Positions 45,656-55,550 are shown, counted from the stretch's first letter. The stretch is 64,000 nucleotides of DNA from Pegoplata infirma (GCA_963921195.1 OY992538.1:85001904-85065903), one strand, 5' to 3'. The notes: generated from the sequence alone by a model not told the origin. Made by a program: numbers and translations.

Positions 45656-45716
45656 AAATATCGAGTGAAGCTTACGTTTAAAGTATATGGTGTGTTTAGC
45701 AAATTTATGTAAAATG
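45656..45716 (+). repeat. ~60 bp direct repeat, copy 1 (copy 2 at 45971-46031)
   Basis: ATCGAGTGAAGCTTACGTTT through ATATGGTGTGTTYAGCAAAT recurs with a few changes. The first copy has its inverted partner in the right arm (51750-51785). The second lies next to the LINE 3' end, so it may be a duplication made when that sequence arrived. Confidence 0.7.
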
Positions 45717-45747
45717 TTACGGAGAACATTTTCGTAGAATATGTTAA

Positions 45748-45949
45748 CCCTCTAACTCCTGAAGATAAGGGTCTTTTTTGTCCTTCTTTTCAAAAAGAGC
45801 AAAAAACACCATTAAAACAGGGATTTAAGGGGTTTAAATGTTCCGCAAAAATATTCGCCGTAAAATTTTACTATAAGTCCTTGAATACACCAAAACGAAA
45901 AATTCAACCAGAAAGTCAGAAATAAGACACAACAAAAGAGAGCTTAGGG
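45748..45949. mobile_element. Possible short piggyBac-like MITE
   Basis: The sequence is TTAA, then CCCTCTAACTCC..GAGAGCTTAGGG, then TTAA (45744-45747 and 45950-45953). The TTAA duplication and CCCT/AGGG ends fit, but the inverted repeat is short and imperfect. Confidence 0.4.
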
Positions 45950-46031
45950 TTAATTTCGCATTTATTAAGAAAATCGAGTAAAGCTTACGTTTAAAGTATA
46001 TGGTGTGTTCAGCAAATTTACGTAGAATGTT

Positions 46032-46179
46032 AGGTTAGGTTAAGAGGTTGACGTAATGTCCACAAGACCAGTTCCTGATCCAAAGTGATACCTCGAAAAA
46101 GGGGGGGGGGTTGGTTTTTGTTGTTGGCTGCTTTACATATTAATCATAATTCACTACTGCCTTCCTGGTAAATGATGAT
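46032..46179 (-). other. Probable LINE 3' untranslated end
   Basis: It lies between the stop of the LINE coding remnant and the direct repeat at 45971. The minus strand ends in AACCTCTTAACCTAACCTAAC, a short TAACC-type tail, as some RNase H-bearing non-LTR elements end in simple repeats. The G run at 46102-46110 is unexplained. Confidence 0.45.
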
Positions 46180-46822
46180 TTATGTCTCCATATATGTCTC
46201 ATCGAGTTTACTTAACCTAATATATTTAAGCATCTTCCATGGGTTGACATCTCTAAGTTCCTCCAGTTCCAGAAAGAAATAAAAGCCAAAACAATTAAAT
46301 CGAGTGCGAGATAGTGCAGGGCACTGACAAAGATAATGGAATGAATCTTCCACTATCTCTTCGTCCCCACACCATCTGCACAAGTCATCTCTTATCAATT
46401 TTAACTTTTTCAAATAAGCTTTCAAGCCAGTATGGCCTGTAATTAAACCTACATACTTCCTGAGGTCTGATTTTTCCATATAAAGTAGTGTTTTCTGGAT
46501 ACTTTTTCCACCGCGAGTCCACAAGGCCTTCGTTTGATACAGTCCTGGCTGCTTTCCCATTTCAAATCTTCCTGTCGTTCAAATGTTCTCCGTATTTCGA
46601 AATAAATCGCATCCAGGCCCGGATGCACGTCGGTCGTTATTGAACTTAATGGTAAAACTGCTCCCATACGAGCTAACTCGTCAGCTTTCTCGTTTCCTGG
46701 AATATTCTGATGACCTGGAACCCAGCACAGTCATAAAGAGTGTTGTTCGATGAGAGCCATAAGCTCTTGGCGACAACGGCTGACAACCTTTGATCGAATA
46801 TTCCTGTTATATAGTGCCTTTA
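46180..46822 (-). pseudogene. LINE ORF2 3' part: RNase H end and Cys-His tail
   Basis: This is the continuation, beyond the piggyBac insertion, of the coding remnant at 48997-49990. It encodes the last RNase H block (WVPGHQNIPGNEKADELAR, with the GNExAD aspartate). It then encodes the typical LINE C-terminal region: a TGHTGLKAYL motif and a Cys/His cluster (CRWC..HYLCQCPAL..R). It is broken by an in-frame TGA at 46731-46733 just before WVPGH and by a frame change near 46560, where two overlapping frames each hold part of the protein. RT followed by RNase H and a CCHC-like tail is found in I/R1/LOA-type non-LTR elements; the exact clade is not decided. Confidence 0.85.
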
Positions 46823-46980
46823 ACCCTGCTGTTAGGTTAGAAAAAACTTACGGATGTTAGGTTAGTGGACCATTTGGTCCATACTTAATATTCAAACAAA
46901 ATAACAATTTAATATTATATTTGTGTATATTTTGGATCATTTCTACCAAAATACGATTATTTTAAGCTGAACTCAACGTT

Positions 46981-47475
46981 AGAGATGGGTGCGTGAGTGA
47001 ATTTTGGGTCACGATCACGCAAGAAATATTATAATCGCTCATGAATCACTCACTCGATTTTTTTCTTTAATCACGCTCACTTACTACTTACGTCAGTAAA
47101 ACTAAAATAAGTTACGATCATGCGTGACTCACGTGATTCATAATTACGCTCACCCCAATTCACGCAATATTCACTTACAAATACACATTTTTAAGGAAAT
47201 TAAAAAAAAATGTTTTTCATTTATTAGCAGACCGTTAATTTGAATTTTAACTGATTGCTAAACGAAAAATAAAAATAAAACTATAAATAAAACTGAAAAC
47301 AATACAAAAAAAATTATATTGAATCACGCAAGAAAAATGGCACTCATTAGGCTCGATTTCTAATCACTCACACATAAAAGTTTTGGAATCACACTCACTC
47401 AAGCATGATTCTCGTAATTAACTAGACTTGCGCTCGAGCGTGAGTCACGCATGATTAACGAGAACCACTCAACAC
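46981..47475. mobile_element. GTGAGTG-rich hAT-like fragment in the piggyBac-like element
   Basis: It starts TTAGAGATGGGTGCGTGAG like the MITE at 34831 and continues with CACTCACTCG/CACGCTCACTTAC motifs. The second end is not preserved, so no duplication can be shown. Confidence 0.6.
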
Positions 47476-47580
47476 AGCTAATGTAAACATTTGTTGAAGG
47501 ATTCCCTTTTTTCACATTCTTTACTTTAGAGATTGTTTTGTATTACAATTCAACAAAAGGTACATATGTTAGTTTTGTTT

Positions 47581-47711
47581 TTTCCTATAATTTCTAATGA
47601 TTCATCTCACTTAGGTGGCGTGGATATTGCTGATCAAATGGTTGGTTCCTACAGCACGAAACGCGCAAGAAATCAATAGCCTAACGTTGTATTTGCAAAC
47701 ATACTTGATAT
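47581..47711 (+). pseudogene. piggyBac transposase remnant, upstream part
   Basis: The frame carries GGVDIADQMVGSYSTKRARN, the conserved piggyBac block containing the third catalytic aspartate. It is followed by a TAG at 47677-47679, exactly where the family has a conserved Trp (TGG), then PNVVFANILDI. TTCTAATG..CACTTAG just before the GGVD codons looks like a branch site and 3' splice site, so the block may start an exon. The frame is cut by the CCCAGC element at 47712 and continues at 48702. The 83-codon frame at 47615-47866 is a different frame and not real. No upstream catalytic region is left. Confidence 0.85.
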
Positions 47712-48701
47712 CCCAGCAAAACCTTAAACATGGTAACGGTTATGTAATGCATTACCATGTAATGCATAGCCCAATAAAAATTAAAAAATGTGCATTAATT
47801 TTCGCCTACCGCTTACCATTGGCATTCACTATATTTATTTTTCATGCACTTAAAAAATTATGTTAGTAAAATCAACTGAAAATGTCAGTTAAAATAACTA
47901 CTTTGTAAGTTGTTTTGGGGTCAACTACTTTTTCAGTTAAATCAACTTACAATGTTAGTTATTTTAACTGACAAAAAACAACTGACTTATGTAGTAAAAA
48001 CTACTTACATTTGTAGTCAAAACAACTAAAATGTAGAAAAAATAAAAAAATCAATATATAATTTTTTTTTTCAAAATATTTTTCAGAAAAAAAAAAAATT
48101 TAAGACCAAATTTTTTCCAAGTTTTTTTTTAAAAAAAAATTGTGAAAAATAAAAATAACAATTTTTTTTTTTTTTTTGGAAAAAAACTTTAAAACTTTTC
48201 AGAGATAAAATAAATAAAATTAACTACTTTAAATAACTGTTACTACATCACAGTACTTTTATGTTAGTTGTTCAAAAAAACGACTTAAAATAACTAACAG
48301 AAATAGTTGTTTGATATTTTTCATACAAAAACAACTGACTTTGTAGTTGAAAACAACTAACTACTGTAAAATATACAAATAACTAACATGTAGTAACTTA
48401 CATAATTTTCTGAGTGTGCATTATGTAAAACTCATGCATTACTTTGAGTGACATCCCAAAGAAAAAGAATGAATCAAGTATTGGGTATTGTAAGGTTGCC
48501 TTATACTATACTGGATTAATGATTTTTGTTTGGGATAAGACTCAAAGTAGCGCATGAGTTTTACATAATGCGAGAAAAATACAAAAAAGTTATGCCTATG
48601 GTAAGCGATAGGGCAAAAATTCATATTTTTGTTTTTTTTTTTGCTATGCATTACATGGTAATGCATTACATGGCCATCACCATTTTAAAAGTTTTGCCGG
48701 A
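47712..48701 (+). mobile_element. CCCAGC-family element in the piggyBac transposase
   Basis: It starts CCCAGCAAAACCTTAAACAT and ends CACCATTTTAAAAGTTTTGC, flanked by AT at 47710-47711 and 48702-48703. Deleting it with one AT restores the transposase frame (LDI then PTLNACILF), a strict test of the 2 bp duplication. Its interior has TTACATGGTAATGCATTACA and ACTCATGCATTACTTTGAGT inverted words and the MITE at 47847-48416. It is distinct from, but related at the ends to, the 733 bp family at 44392. Confidence 0.85.
47847..48416. mobile_element. AACTAAC-rich MITE (CACTYARAAAATTATG ends)
   Basis: The left end is CACTTAAAAAATTATGTTAGT and the right end is ACATAATTTTCTGAGTG (complement CACTCAGAAAATTATGT). 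Both halves are dense in TTAGTTGTTT/AAACAACTAAC. Long A and T runs lie in the centre. A right-half fragment is at 21671-21865. The duplication is probably TG but cannot be proven. Confidence 0.7.
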
Positions 48702-48830
48702 ATACCCACTTTGAATGCGTGCATCCTATTTTCTAAAATCGACGTTTCATGGGCTCCGGCTATCGAAATCGCAGGAGAAAATATACTATGGACCAAATGG
48801 TCCCTTAACCTAAGATACGTAACCTTTTAT
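48702..48830 (+). pseudogene. piggyBac transposase remnant, downstream part
   Basis: In frame with 47711 once the inserted element and one AT are removed, it gives PTLNACILFSKIDVS. This matches the piggyBac pattern in which ILDI is followed by a variable stretch and NAYILF. The frame then runs into GGACCAAATGGTCCC, the subterminal palindrome, so the true end of the gene is lost or nearby. Confidence 0.7.
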
Positions 48831-48996
48831 TTTTCTCAGTCCTGGTTTAAGTCAGAACTTAGATTTTTTGTAAATAACATTGTTTTATAAAAAGACCCCA
48901 TGAGCAAAAAATCTAAGCCAGTATATATCACCGTTCAAAAGTTACAAAGGAAACAATCCAAAAATTGGACCAAATGGGCTTAACCTAACAGCAGGG

Positions 48997-49990
48997 TTAA
49001 AGCCGCCTGACTATCAATGTAAATAGTGATCTCACTAGAGTAGATCGGCCTCATTAAAATAAGTCTGGCTGCCTCTGACACTGCATGCAGTTCCGCCTGA
49101 AAAATATTACAGCTGTCCTGTATCCTTGAACTGTGTTCAATTCCCAGTTTCTCACAGTAGACACCGCTACCTGTTCCCTGTGGCATCTTTGATCCATCCG
49201 TGTAGATTGCAATGTGCTGTTCCCCAACAGGTGGATTTTCCCAGAATATTCTAGATGGTATTTCAATTGTTATACCTGCATCCCACACGATATGTGGAGT
49301 CATATAATCAGTCACACAGTCATCATATCGATGGTCTCGTATGAGTTTTGTGTGTCCATAGTCTCGAACTTTCAGCGCGCAGTTTTGACTTAGTCTCAGC
49401 TGTGTCCTAAGTGCGTATTCCTGGATGTAAAGATCCAAAGATGGCAAGTCCAGAATCCTACTTAGACCATGTGTGGATGTTGTCCTTCGTGCTCCAGTGA
49501 TACTTAAGGCGGCCACTCTATTAACCCTGTTCAGGTACGTGGCGTGCGTGCTCTTTCCTACAATAGGCCACCACACTACTGCACCATGTGCCAGTGTTGG
49601 TCTAACAATTGCCGTGAATATCCAGTGTATAAGTCTTGGTTTAAGACTCCATGTGTTTCCAATAATTCTCTGACAAGTATACATGGATGCATACCCCTTT
49701 TTCACTCTCTCCTTTAGGTTTTCGAGCCAGTTCAATTTCCTATCAAAGATTATGCCAAGAAACTTGGCACTATCAGACAGTGTCAGACACGTTCCCCCAA
49801 TATGTGGTAATCGAAATTCAGGTATTTTTCTCCTCCTTGTGAAGAGAACCGTTTCCGTTTTCTGAGGATTTATTCCTAGTCCACAGGCCGAGGCCCACTT
49901 ATAAAGCGATGAAAGAGCATGCTCCATAATGTCGGATATTGTGTCCAGGGATATCCCTCTTGCCAAAATTACTAAGTCGTCGGCGAAAAC
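48997..49990 (-). pseudogene. LINE ORF2 fragment: reverse transcriptase C-part and RNase H start
   Basis: The longest open stretch in the window (minus frame 50086-48980, 368 codons) covers this. Residues 34-37 are FADD, the RT catalytic motif, followed by LVILARG. NPQKTE (73-78) and LGIIFDRKLNW (110-120) are the next RT motifs. RNase H follows with YTDGS (295-299), AELHA (331-335) and YIDSQAAL (356-363), giving the D, E and D catalytic residues. The last codons, TLLLG, belong to the piggyBac end; the gene continues at 46822. The first ~33 codons are not LINE sequence but come from the foldback at 49982-51613. The RT N-terminal half, endonuclease and ORF1 are missing, so it is dead. Confidence 0.9.
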
Positions 49991-51613
49991 ACGGAGGGTC
50001 AAAATTTCCCCCAAAATCTCCCAGTCGCGACACTTTGCACCGTAAAAACTTAATATCGTTGGTTCTATTATAGCTAGAAAGCCCATTTTTGGTTTGTTTT
50101 GAAGCTCATAATATGCTCTACAAGACCTACCATAAGCAAAAAATTTTCGAAAAAAAATAAGGGTTACCTCCCTTATTTTAAGGTCGTGATAAAGGGAGGA
50201 GAAAATGGGGAGGATGGTATCCCCCGATTGGTTGGGACAACAATGGGATCACTCAAAATCAAAATTTTTCACAATTTCCCCTAAAATCTCCAAATCGCAA
50301 CACTCTTTGAACCTTTAAAATTTAATATCATATGTGCTATTGTAGCTACAGAGTCCATTTTTGTTTGTTTTAAAGCTTATAGTACGCTCTACAATACCTA
50401 CCTTAACCAAAAAATTTTAGAAAAAAAGGAAGGGCGCTCCCCTTATTTAAAAGTCGTGCAAAGAATGGAGGAAATGGGGGAAAAGTATCCCCCAATTTTT
50501 TTTTTTACTTGGTATTCTCAAAGTGCAAGTCCTAATGACTTTTTATGTTGGGACAACAATCAGATCGACCAAAATCAAAATTTTTCATAATTTCCCCCAA
50601 AATCTCCAAATCGCGACACTCTTGCCCATTACAAATTTAATATCGTGGACTGTATTGTAGCTACAGAGTCCATTTTTGGTTTGTTTTGAAGCTCTTAATA
50701 TGCTCTACAATATTACTATTACAAAAAAAAAAAAAAATAAAAAAAATTAGGGGTGCCTCTTGTATTATAAGATCGTGGCAAGGGGTGGGGGAAATCGGGG
50801 GATAGTATCCCCCAATTTTTTTTTACCTTGTTTTTTTTTTAAGAGTAAGTTCTAGAGAGCATATCCTGAAATTTTTATCTTGGGACTCCAATGGGAGGCG
50901 CAAGAATGTCGCGATTTGATGATTTTGGGGGAAAATTTTGAAAAATTTTGATTTTGGTCGATCCCATTGTTGTCCCAACATAAAAAGTGTAGACTATGTT
51001 CATTAGGACTTGCACTTTAAGAATCCCAAGTAAAAAAAAAATCGGAGGATACTTTCCTCCCATTTCCTCCACCCTTTGCCACGACCTTAAAATAAGGGGG
51101 GCACCAATTCCTTTTTTTGGAAAATTTTTTGATTTTGGTATGTCTTGTAGAGCGTATTATAAGCTTTAAAACAAAAAAATTTGGCTCTGTAGCTACAAAA
51201 GCACTTATGATATTAAATTTTTAAGGTTAAAGAGTGTTGCGATTTGGAGATTTTGGGGAAAATTGTGAAAAATTTTGATTTTGAGCGATCCCATTGTTGT
51301 CCCAACTTAAAAATTTTAGAATATATTCTTTAGGACTTTCTCTATAAGATTGTCAAGTAAAAAAAAATCGGGGGATACCATCCTCCATATTTTCTCCTCC
51401 GTATATCTCGACCTTAAAATAAGGGAGGTAACCCTTATTTTTTTTCGAAAATTTTTTGGTTATGGTAGGTCTTGTAGAGCATATTATGAGCTTCAAAACA
51501 AACCAAAAATGGGCTTTCTAGCTATAATAGAACCAACGATATTAAGTTTTTACGGTGCAAAGTGTCGCGACTGGGAGATTTTGGGGGAAATTTTGACCCT
51601 CCGTGTTTTCGCC
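49982..51613. mobile_element. Foldback of ~300 bp units, GGCGAAAACACGG ends
   Basis: The ends are GGCGAAAACACGGAGGGTC and its complement, with arms of >120 identical bases. Each arm is tandem units of ~300 bp carrying GCTCATAATATGCTCTACA, CCTTATTTTAAGGTCGTG, a CCCCC/GGGGG block and AAATCTCCAAATCGC. There are three on the left (from about 50100, 50370 and 50690) and two inverted on the right (ending about 51180 and 51500). The frame at 51350-51652 is the mirror of the LINE frame's first codons. It sits at the point where the LINE RT begins, so it either truncated the LINE by insertion or was already the target. No target duplication is visible. Confidence 0.75.
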
Positions 51614-51749
51614 CACTGTTTACTTAGAGGGCTGAAAATAAGTGTGCATTAGTTTATCACTTAGTGTTACAACTAAACCAAATTTCATCAAAATCGGAGG
51701 GGGTCACGAAAATTTTTAGCTATTTTTGATTGATTTCACTAAGACTGAC
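51614..51749. other. Spacer, unassigned
   Basis: It contains AACCAAATTTCATCAAAATC and GGAGGGGGTCACGAAAATTT, words also common in repeats of this type. No element ends are seen. Confidence 0.35.
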
Positions 51750-51962
51750 CCATATACTTTAAATGTAAGCTTCACTCGATATTCAATGAAGACTGACAAT
51801 ACAACATTTGCATTTGGGGGAAACTTTACCTCCCCCTAAAATGAAATCCAGATGTAAACTTTCAAAACGCCGATACACGTGTATTTTTTTTGTCTCTTCT
51901 ATCAAAATTTTTTGGTCTGACCTTGTAATTTTGGAAAAAATTTGATTTTGTTGTACAGTGTA

Positions 51963-53576
51963 ATTGGTATTTAGGATTTCATTTCGATTACAAAACTAAA
52001 ACGTCAAAAAAATTAAAATAGAAATTAGTTAAAAGAAAAATGTTATTGTGTTCAGACGTGTTTTAAATTTTAAACTAAAACTCATTTAAAATTCTGTGAA
52101 AAAAATTAAAAATTTTGACGGTAAGTTGATACTACTGCCGAAATACAAACAATTAAAATCAATAAATCTTATTTTAGATATTTGCGCACACAACTTTAAT
52201 TTTGAGCCAACTATAAAAACCTATGGAACAGTTTCCAAGAAATCCATAGAGTCCAAAATGTCCTGTGAGTTGTAACAAATTTAAGGTTTATAAATGCCAG
52301 AATATTGAAATTAACAAAGGTTTACCGAAAACTATTATCACACACAGAAAATAGATTCAGTTGTTGCAACTGAATTGTTTGCCAACTGAATTTTTGCGGT
52401 TGCACCAACTATCGCAATAATCAGTTGCCTCTACTGCCAATTCAGTTGTCTTTACCGGTAAATATCTATTATAAGAACCGAATATTTTTATGTTAAAATT
52501 GACATTGGTTAGAGTGATCGAATTTTAAAAAGCGTTATATAGTTGTACCAATCAATATTTTTTTAAACTGTTTCTTTTGAAATAAAATTTTTAATATTTG
52601 TTTTAAGCAATTTTACTAATTTATTTGATTGTAAAAATGTTATAATTTAAAATGTGAAATAAATACATACAATAGAAAAAATAAATTAAAATTGATAATT
52701 ATAAAAAAAAAAAAATTTTAAATCTAAGAATTTTTCTAAAAAAAATTGTCTCAAAATCTGTGAGACATTCTACAGCAAAAATAGCTCGAATTCAAATATA
52801 TCTCTTAAGAAAAAATGTCAATGAAAAAATCGAAAAAAATATCTCAGACTTCTAGAATTTTTTTTATAGAAACATATCTCAGAATCCGAGGATTTTTCTA
52901 CAGAAAAAATGTCTCAGAATCTGTAAAAGAATATCTCAGAAAATATAATAGAATATCTTCTAAAGAAAAAATGTAGAAGTATCTCAGAATTTTCCTATTG
53001 AAAAAGTCTAAGATAATGAGGAAAAGTCTCAAATTCTGAAATTTTCCCTATAGAAAAAGTATCAGATTCGGAAAAAAAGTCCTAGGTTCTGAGAATTTTT
53101 CCCGACAGAAAAAGTCTCAGATTTTGAGCGATTTTTCTTACAGAAAAAGTCTCAGATCTTGAGTCATTTTTTCCTATAGAAAATGTCTCCGATTCTGAGA
53201 ATAGTTTTGGGTGAACCTTTGTTAATTTCAATATTCTGGCATTTATTAACCTTAAATTTGTTACTATTCTCTGGACATTTTGGCTCAAAATTGATTTTGT
53301 TTTCGACATCTGGGTAAAATATCATCTTTAGCATCTGCATTAAAGTAGTGTGTGCAAATATCTAAAATAAAATTTATTAATTTCAATTGTTTGTATTTCG
53401 GCAGTGGTATCAACTTACCGTCAAAATTTGTAACATTTTTTACGGAATTTTATATGAGTTTTATTTTAAAATTTAAAAAACGTCTGAACACAATAACATT
53501 TTTCTTTTAACTAATTACAATTCTAATTTTTTTGACGTTTTAGTTTTGTAATCGAAATGAAATCCTAACGACCAAT
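51963..53576. mobile_element. TA-flanked foldback with ATTGGT..TTAGGATTTC ends
   Basis: The ends are ATTGGT, two or three variable bases, then TTAGGATTTCATTTCGATTA, and the complement on the right. Flanking TA (51961-51962 and 53577-53578) collapses to the uninterrupted arm form seen at 45480-45500. The arms match through GGTAAGTTGATACTACTGCC and AAATGCCAGAATATTGAAAT. Its centre holds the minisatellite-bearing CACACAG fragment 52341-53197. Confidence 0.7.
52341..53197 (+). mobile_element. Half of a CACACAG element with dyad minisatellite (left arm)
   Basis: It starts CACACAGAAAATAGATTCAG, with TTGCAACTGAATTGTTTGCC and GCGTTATATAGTTGTACCAA, then ~450 bp of dyad minisatellite (52720-53190). 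It matches 53993-54799 in inverted orientation, as two arms of one foldback would. However, the two halves are separated by the right parts of two other elements. Confidence 0.7.
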
Positions 53577-53992
53577 TATTAGTTAAGAATACCAATACAG
53601 ATTTATAATTTAGTAAAACTTTTCAAAAATAAAAAATTATTGAAAATTTGGTTAAGTTAACCAACATTTTCAGTTGTGGGTACTATTACCTAATGTTTTT
53701 GGAATTTATTAATTTAAACAAATGATTATTGGTCGTGAGGGAAAATAAAGACAAAAAGAATCGGTTGTACTTACTAAATATTTTTCAAAAACTTTATTAG
53801 TTTTTAGTTTGGGTATATTTACCAAATTATTAGTTGTTGATACATCCAGTCGGTCACGATTGATAATTAATTATTACTGCTGTTATTTATTTGGTATGGT
53901 GATACAAAATTTACAATAACAACTAAAAATTTATAAGATTTATCAAAATTCCATTTTCATAATGGAATTCCAACTAAACATTTTTCTGTGTG

Positions 53993-54799
53993 CAGAATCT
54001 GAGACATTTTCTATGGGAAAAATTACTCAAAATCTGAGACTTTTTCTGTAGGAAATATTTCTTAGAACCTAAGACTTTTTCTCCGAATCTGAGACTTTTT
54101 CTATAGGAAAAGTTTCAGAATTTGAGACTTTTCCTCATTATCTTAGACCTTTTCAATAGGAAAAATTCTCATTTTTTCTTTAGAAGATATTCTATTATAT
54201 TTTCTAAGATATTCTTTTACAGATTCTGAGACATTTTTTCTGTAGAAAAATCCTCGGATTCTGAGATATGTTTCTATAAAAAAAAAAATCTAGCAGTCTG
54301 AGATATTTTTTTAGATTTTTTCATTGACATCTTTTCTTAAGAGATATATTTTGACTTCGAGTTATTTTTGCTCTAGAAAGTCACAGATTCTAAGACATTT
54401 TTTTTTAGAAAAATTCTTAGATTTTAAATTTTTTCTATCAGAATTATCAGTTGTAATTTTTTTTTTCTATTGTATGTATTTATTTCACTTTTTAAATTAT
54501 AACAATTTTACTATCAAATAAATTAGTAAAATTGCTTGAAAAAAATATTAAAAATTTTATTTCAAAAGAAACAGTTTAAAAAAATATTGATTGGTACAAC
54601 TATATAACGCTTTTTACAATTCGATCACTCTAACCAATGTCAATTTTAACATAAAATATTCGGTTCTTATAATAGATATTTACCGGTGGAGACAACTGAA
54701 TTGGCAGTAGGGCAACTAAATATTGTGATAGTTGGTGCAACCGCAAAAATTCAGTTGGCAAACAATTCAGTTGCAACAACTGAATCTGTTCTCTGTGTG
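53993..54799 (-). mobile_element. Half of a CACACAG element with dyad minisatellite (right arm)
   Basis: This is the inverted partner of 52341-53197: dyad minisatellite at 53995-54430, then TTGGTACAACTATATAACGC, TTCAGTTGCAACAACTGAAT and the end CTGTGTG, followed by TA. The minisatellite side abuts the end of the long-arm element at 53992 directly. Confidence 0.7.
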
Positions 54800-54801
54800 T
54801 A

Positions 54802-55048
54802 CACACAGAAAAATAAATTGCCAACTGAATTTTTCAGTTGAAGCAACTCCAAATTTGGTTGTTGCTACTTAAATATGCTGTGACTAATATATTTTATGAT
54901 TGCTTCAACTAAAAGTCAGTTATATCAACGTTATTCAGTTGTGACTACCGATATTAAATTGCGACAGCCTATATATGAGTGATTCAACCTAATTTTAGTT
55001 ACATTAACTGACTTTCAGTTGGCAATTGGCAAATTTGTTTTCTGTGTG
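54802..55048. mobile_element. 247 bp CACACAG MITE (CAACTGAA family), TA-flanked
   Basis: It starts CACACAGAAAAATAAATTGC and ends GGCAAATTTGTTTTCTGTGTG. It is flanked by TA at 54800-54801 and 55049-55050. The interior has TTCAGTTG/CAACTGAA words on both strands. It shares termini and CAACTGAA words with the larger element to its left and is likely an internal deletion derivative. Confidence 0.8.
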
Positions 55049-55550
55049 TAGATAAAATATGCTCGTGAGTGTGTGTCGTTAGAAATTTCCTGTCGTGAGC
55101 CCATCTCTAGTTTAAACTTATGCATTTTTTTTATAAAATAATTATTTTTTATGTTATTGTAATGCATTATGCATCCAATTATAAATAATGCATTATTTCA
55201 AACTTTCAAATAATACATAATGTAACCAAATATAAGTCATCCATGATTTAATGTTTAGAAATAATAAATATGAAATACATTTTTCCAATAATCATGCATT
55301 ACGTAGCAAATTATTAGTAACGCATTATTTTTCACTTGAAAATAATACGTTGTGGAACAAATGTTTGGTAAGACATCCTAAAATAATGCTAAAAATAAGG
55401 CATATACATTACCTGGTAATGAGTTATATAATCACTACCCATTACCAAAGTTTTGCTGGGTACTGATGAAAAAAAATATTGATTAAAAATAAAATATATT
55501 AATGATGACAAATAATTATGTTACGTTTTATTCACCAGCTTGTAAATATT

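Larger units (their letters stand above)
46824..48996 (+). mobile_element. piggyBac-like element inserted in LINE RNase H
   Basis: The ends are CCCTGCTGTTAGG and CCTAACAGCAGGG, flanked by TTAA at 46820-46823 and 48997-49000. Removing it with one TTAA joins the LINE frame across GCTTTAAAGGCA, so it entered the LINE after that had been copied in. Subterminal TGGACCATTTGGTCC palindromes occur near both ends (46865 and 48790). It contains a transposase remnant (47581-47711 and 48702 onward), a GTGAGTG repeat (46981-47475) and a CCCAGC element (47712-48701). It is too short and broken to be autonomous. Confidence 0.9.
44337..53992. mobile_element. CACACAG-ended long-arm element (multiply interrupted)
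   Basis: The left end is CACACAGAAAAATGTTTAG and the right end is its complement at 53986-53992. Arm sequence (GGAATTCCATTATGAAAACG, CAATCGTGACCGAATGGATG, CCTAATGTTTTTGG and its complement, the ACACGTGTATC block) is found at 44337-44391 plus 45125-45715. Inverted copies are at 51750-51962 plus 53577-53992. TA precedes the left end, but no TA follows the right end, where dyad minisatellite of another element begins. The gaps are the other insertions listed here. Confidence 0.7.
44014..55460 (+). mobile_element. CCCAGC-ended element, outer copy (split by 10.7 kb)
   Basis: It starts CCCAGCAAAACTTAGATTAC and ends CATTACCAAAGTTTTGCTGGG, and is flanked by TA. The left part (44014-44336) and right part (55049-55460) join to match the 733 bp inner copy at 44392-45124, which crosses the junction as GTAAGTAGATAAAATATGC. 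Everything between is later insertion with a TA duplication. Its interior includes hAT-derived CACGTGATTG..GTGAGTG sequence, so the family is itself composite. No protein. Confidence 0.8.

Noticed and set aside
46029..46045. TTAGGTTAGGTTAAG as insect telomere repeat
   Set aside because: There are only two to three units at the LINE 3' end, and similar words occur in the piggyBac ends. Flies lack TTAGG telomeres.
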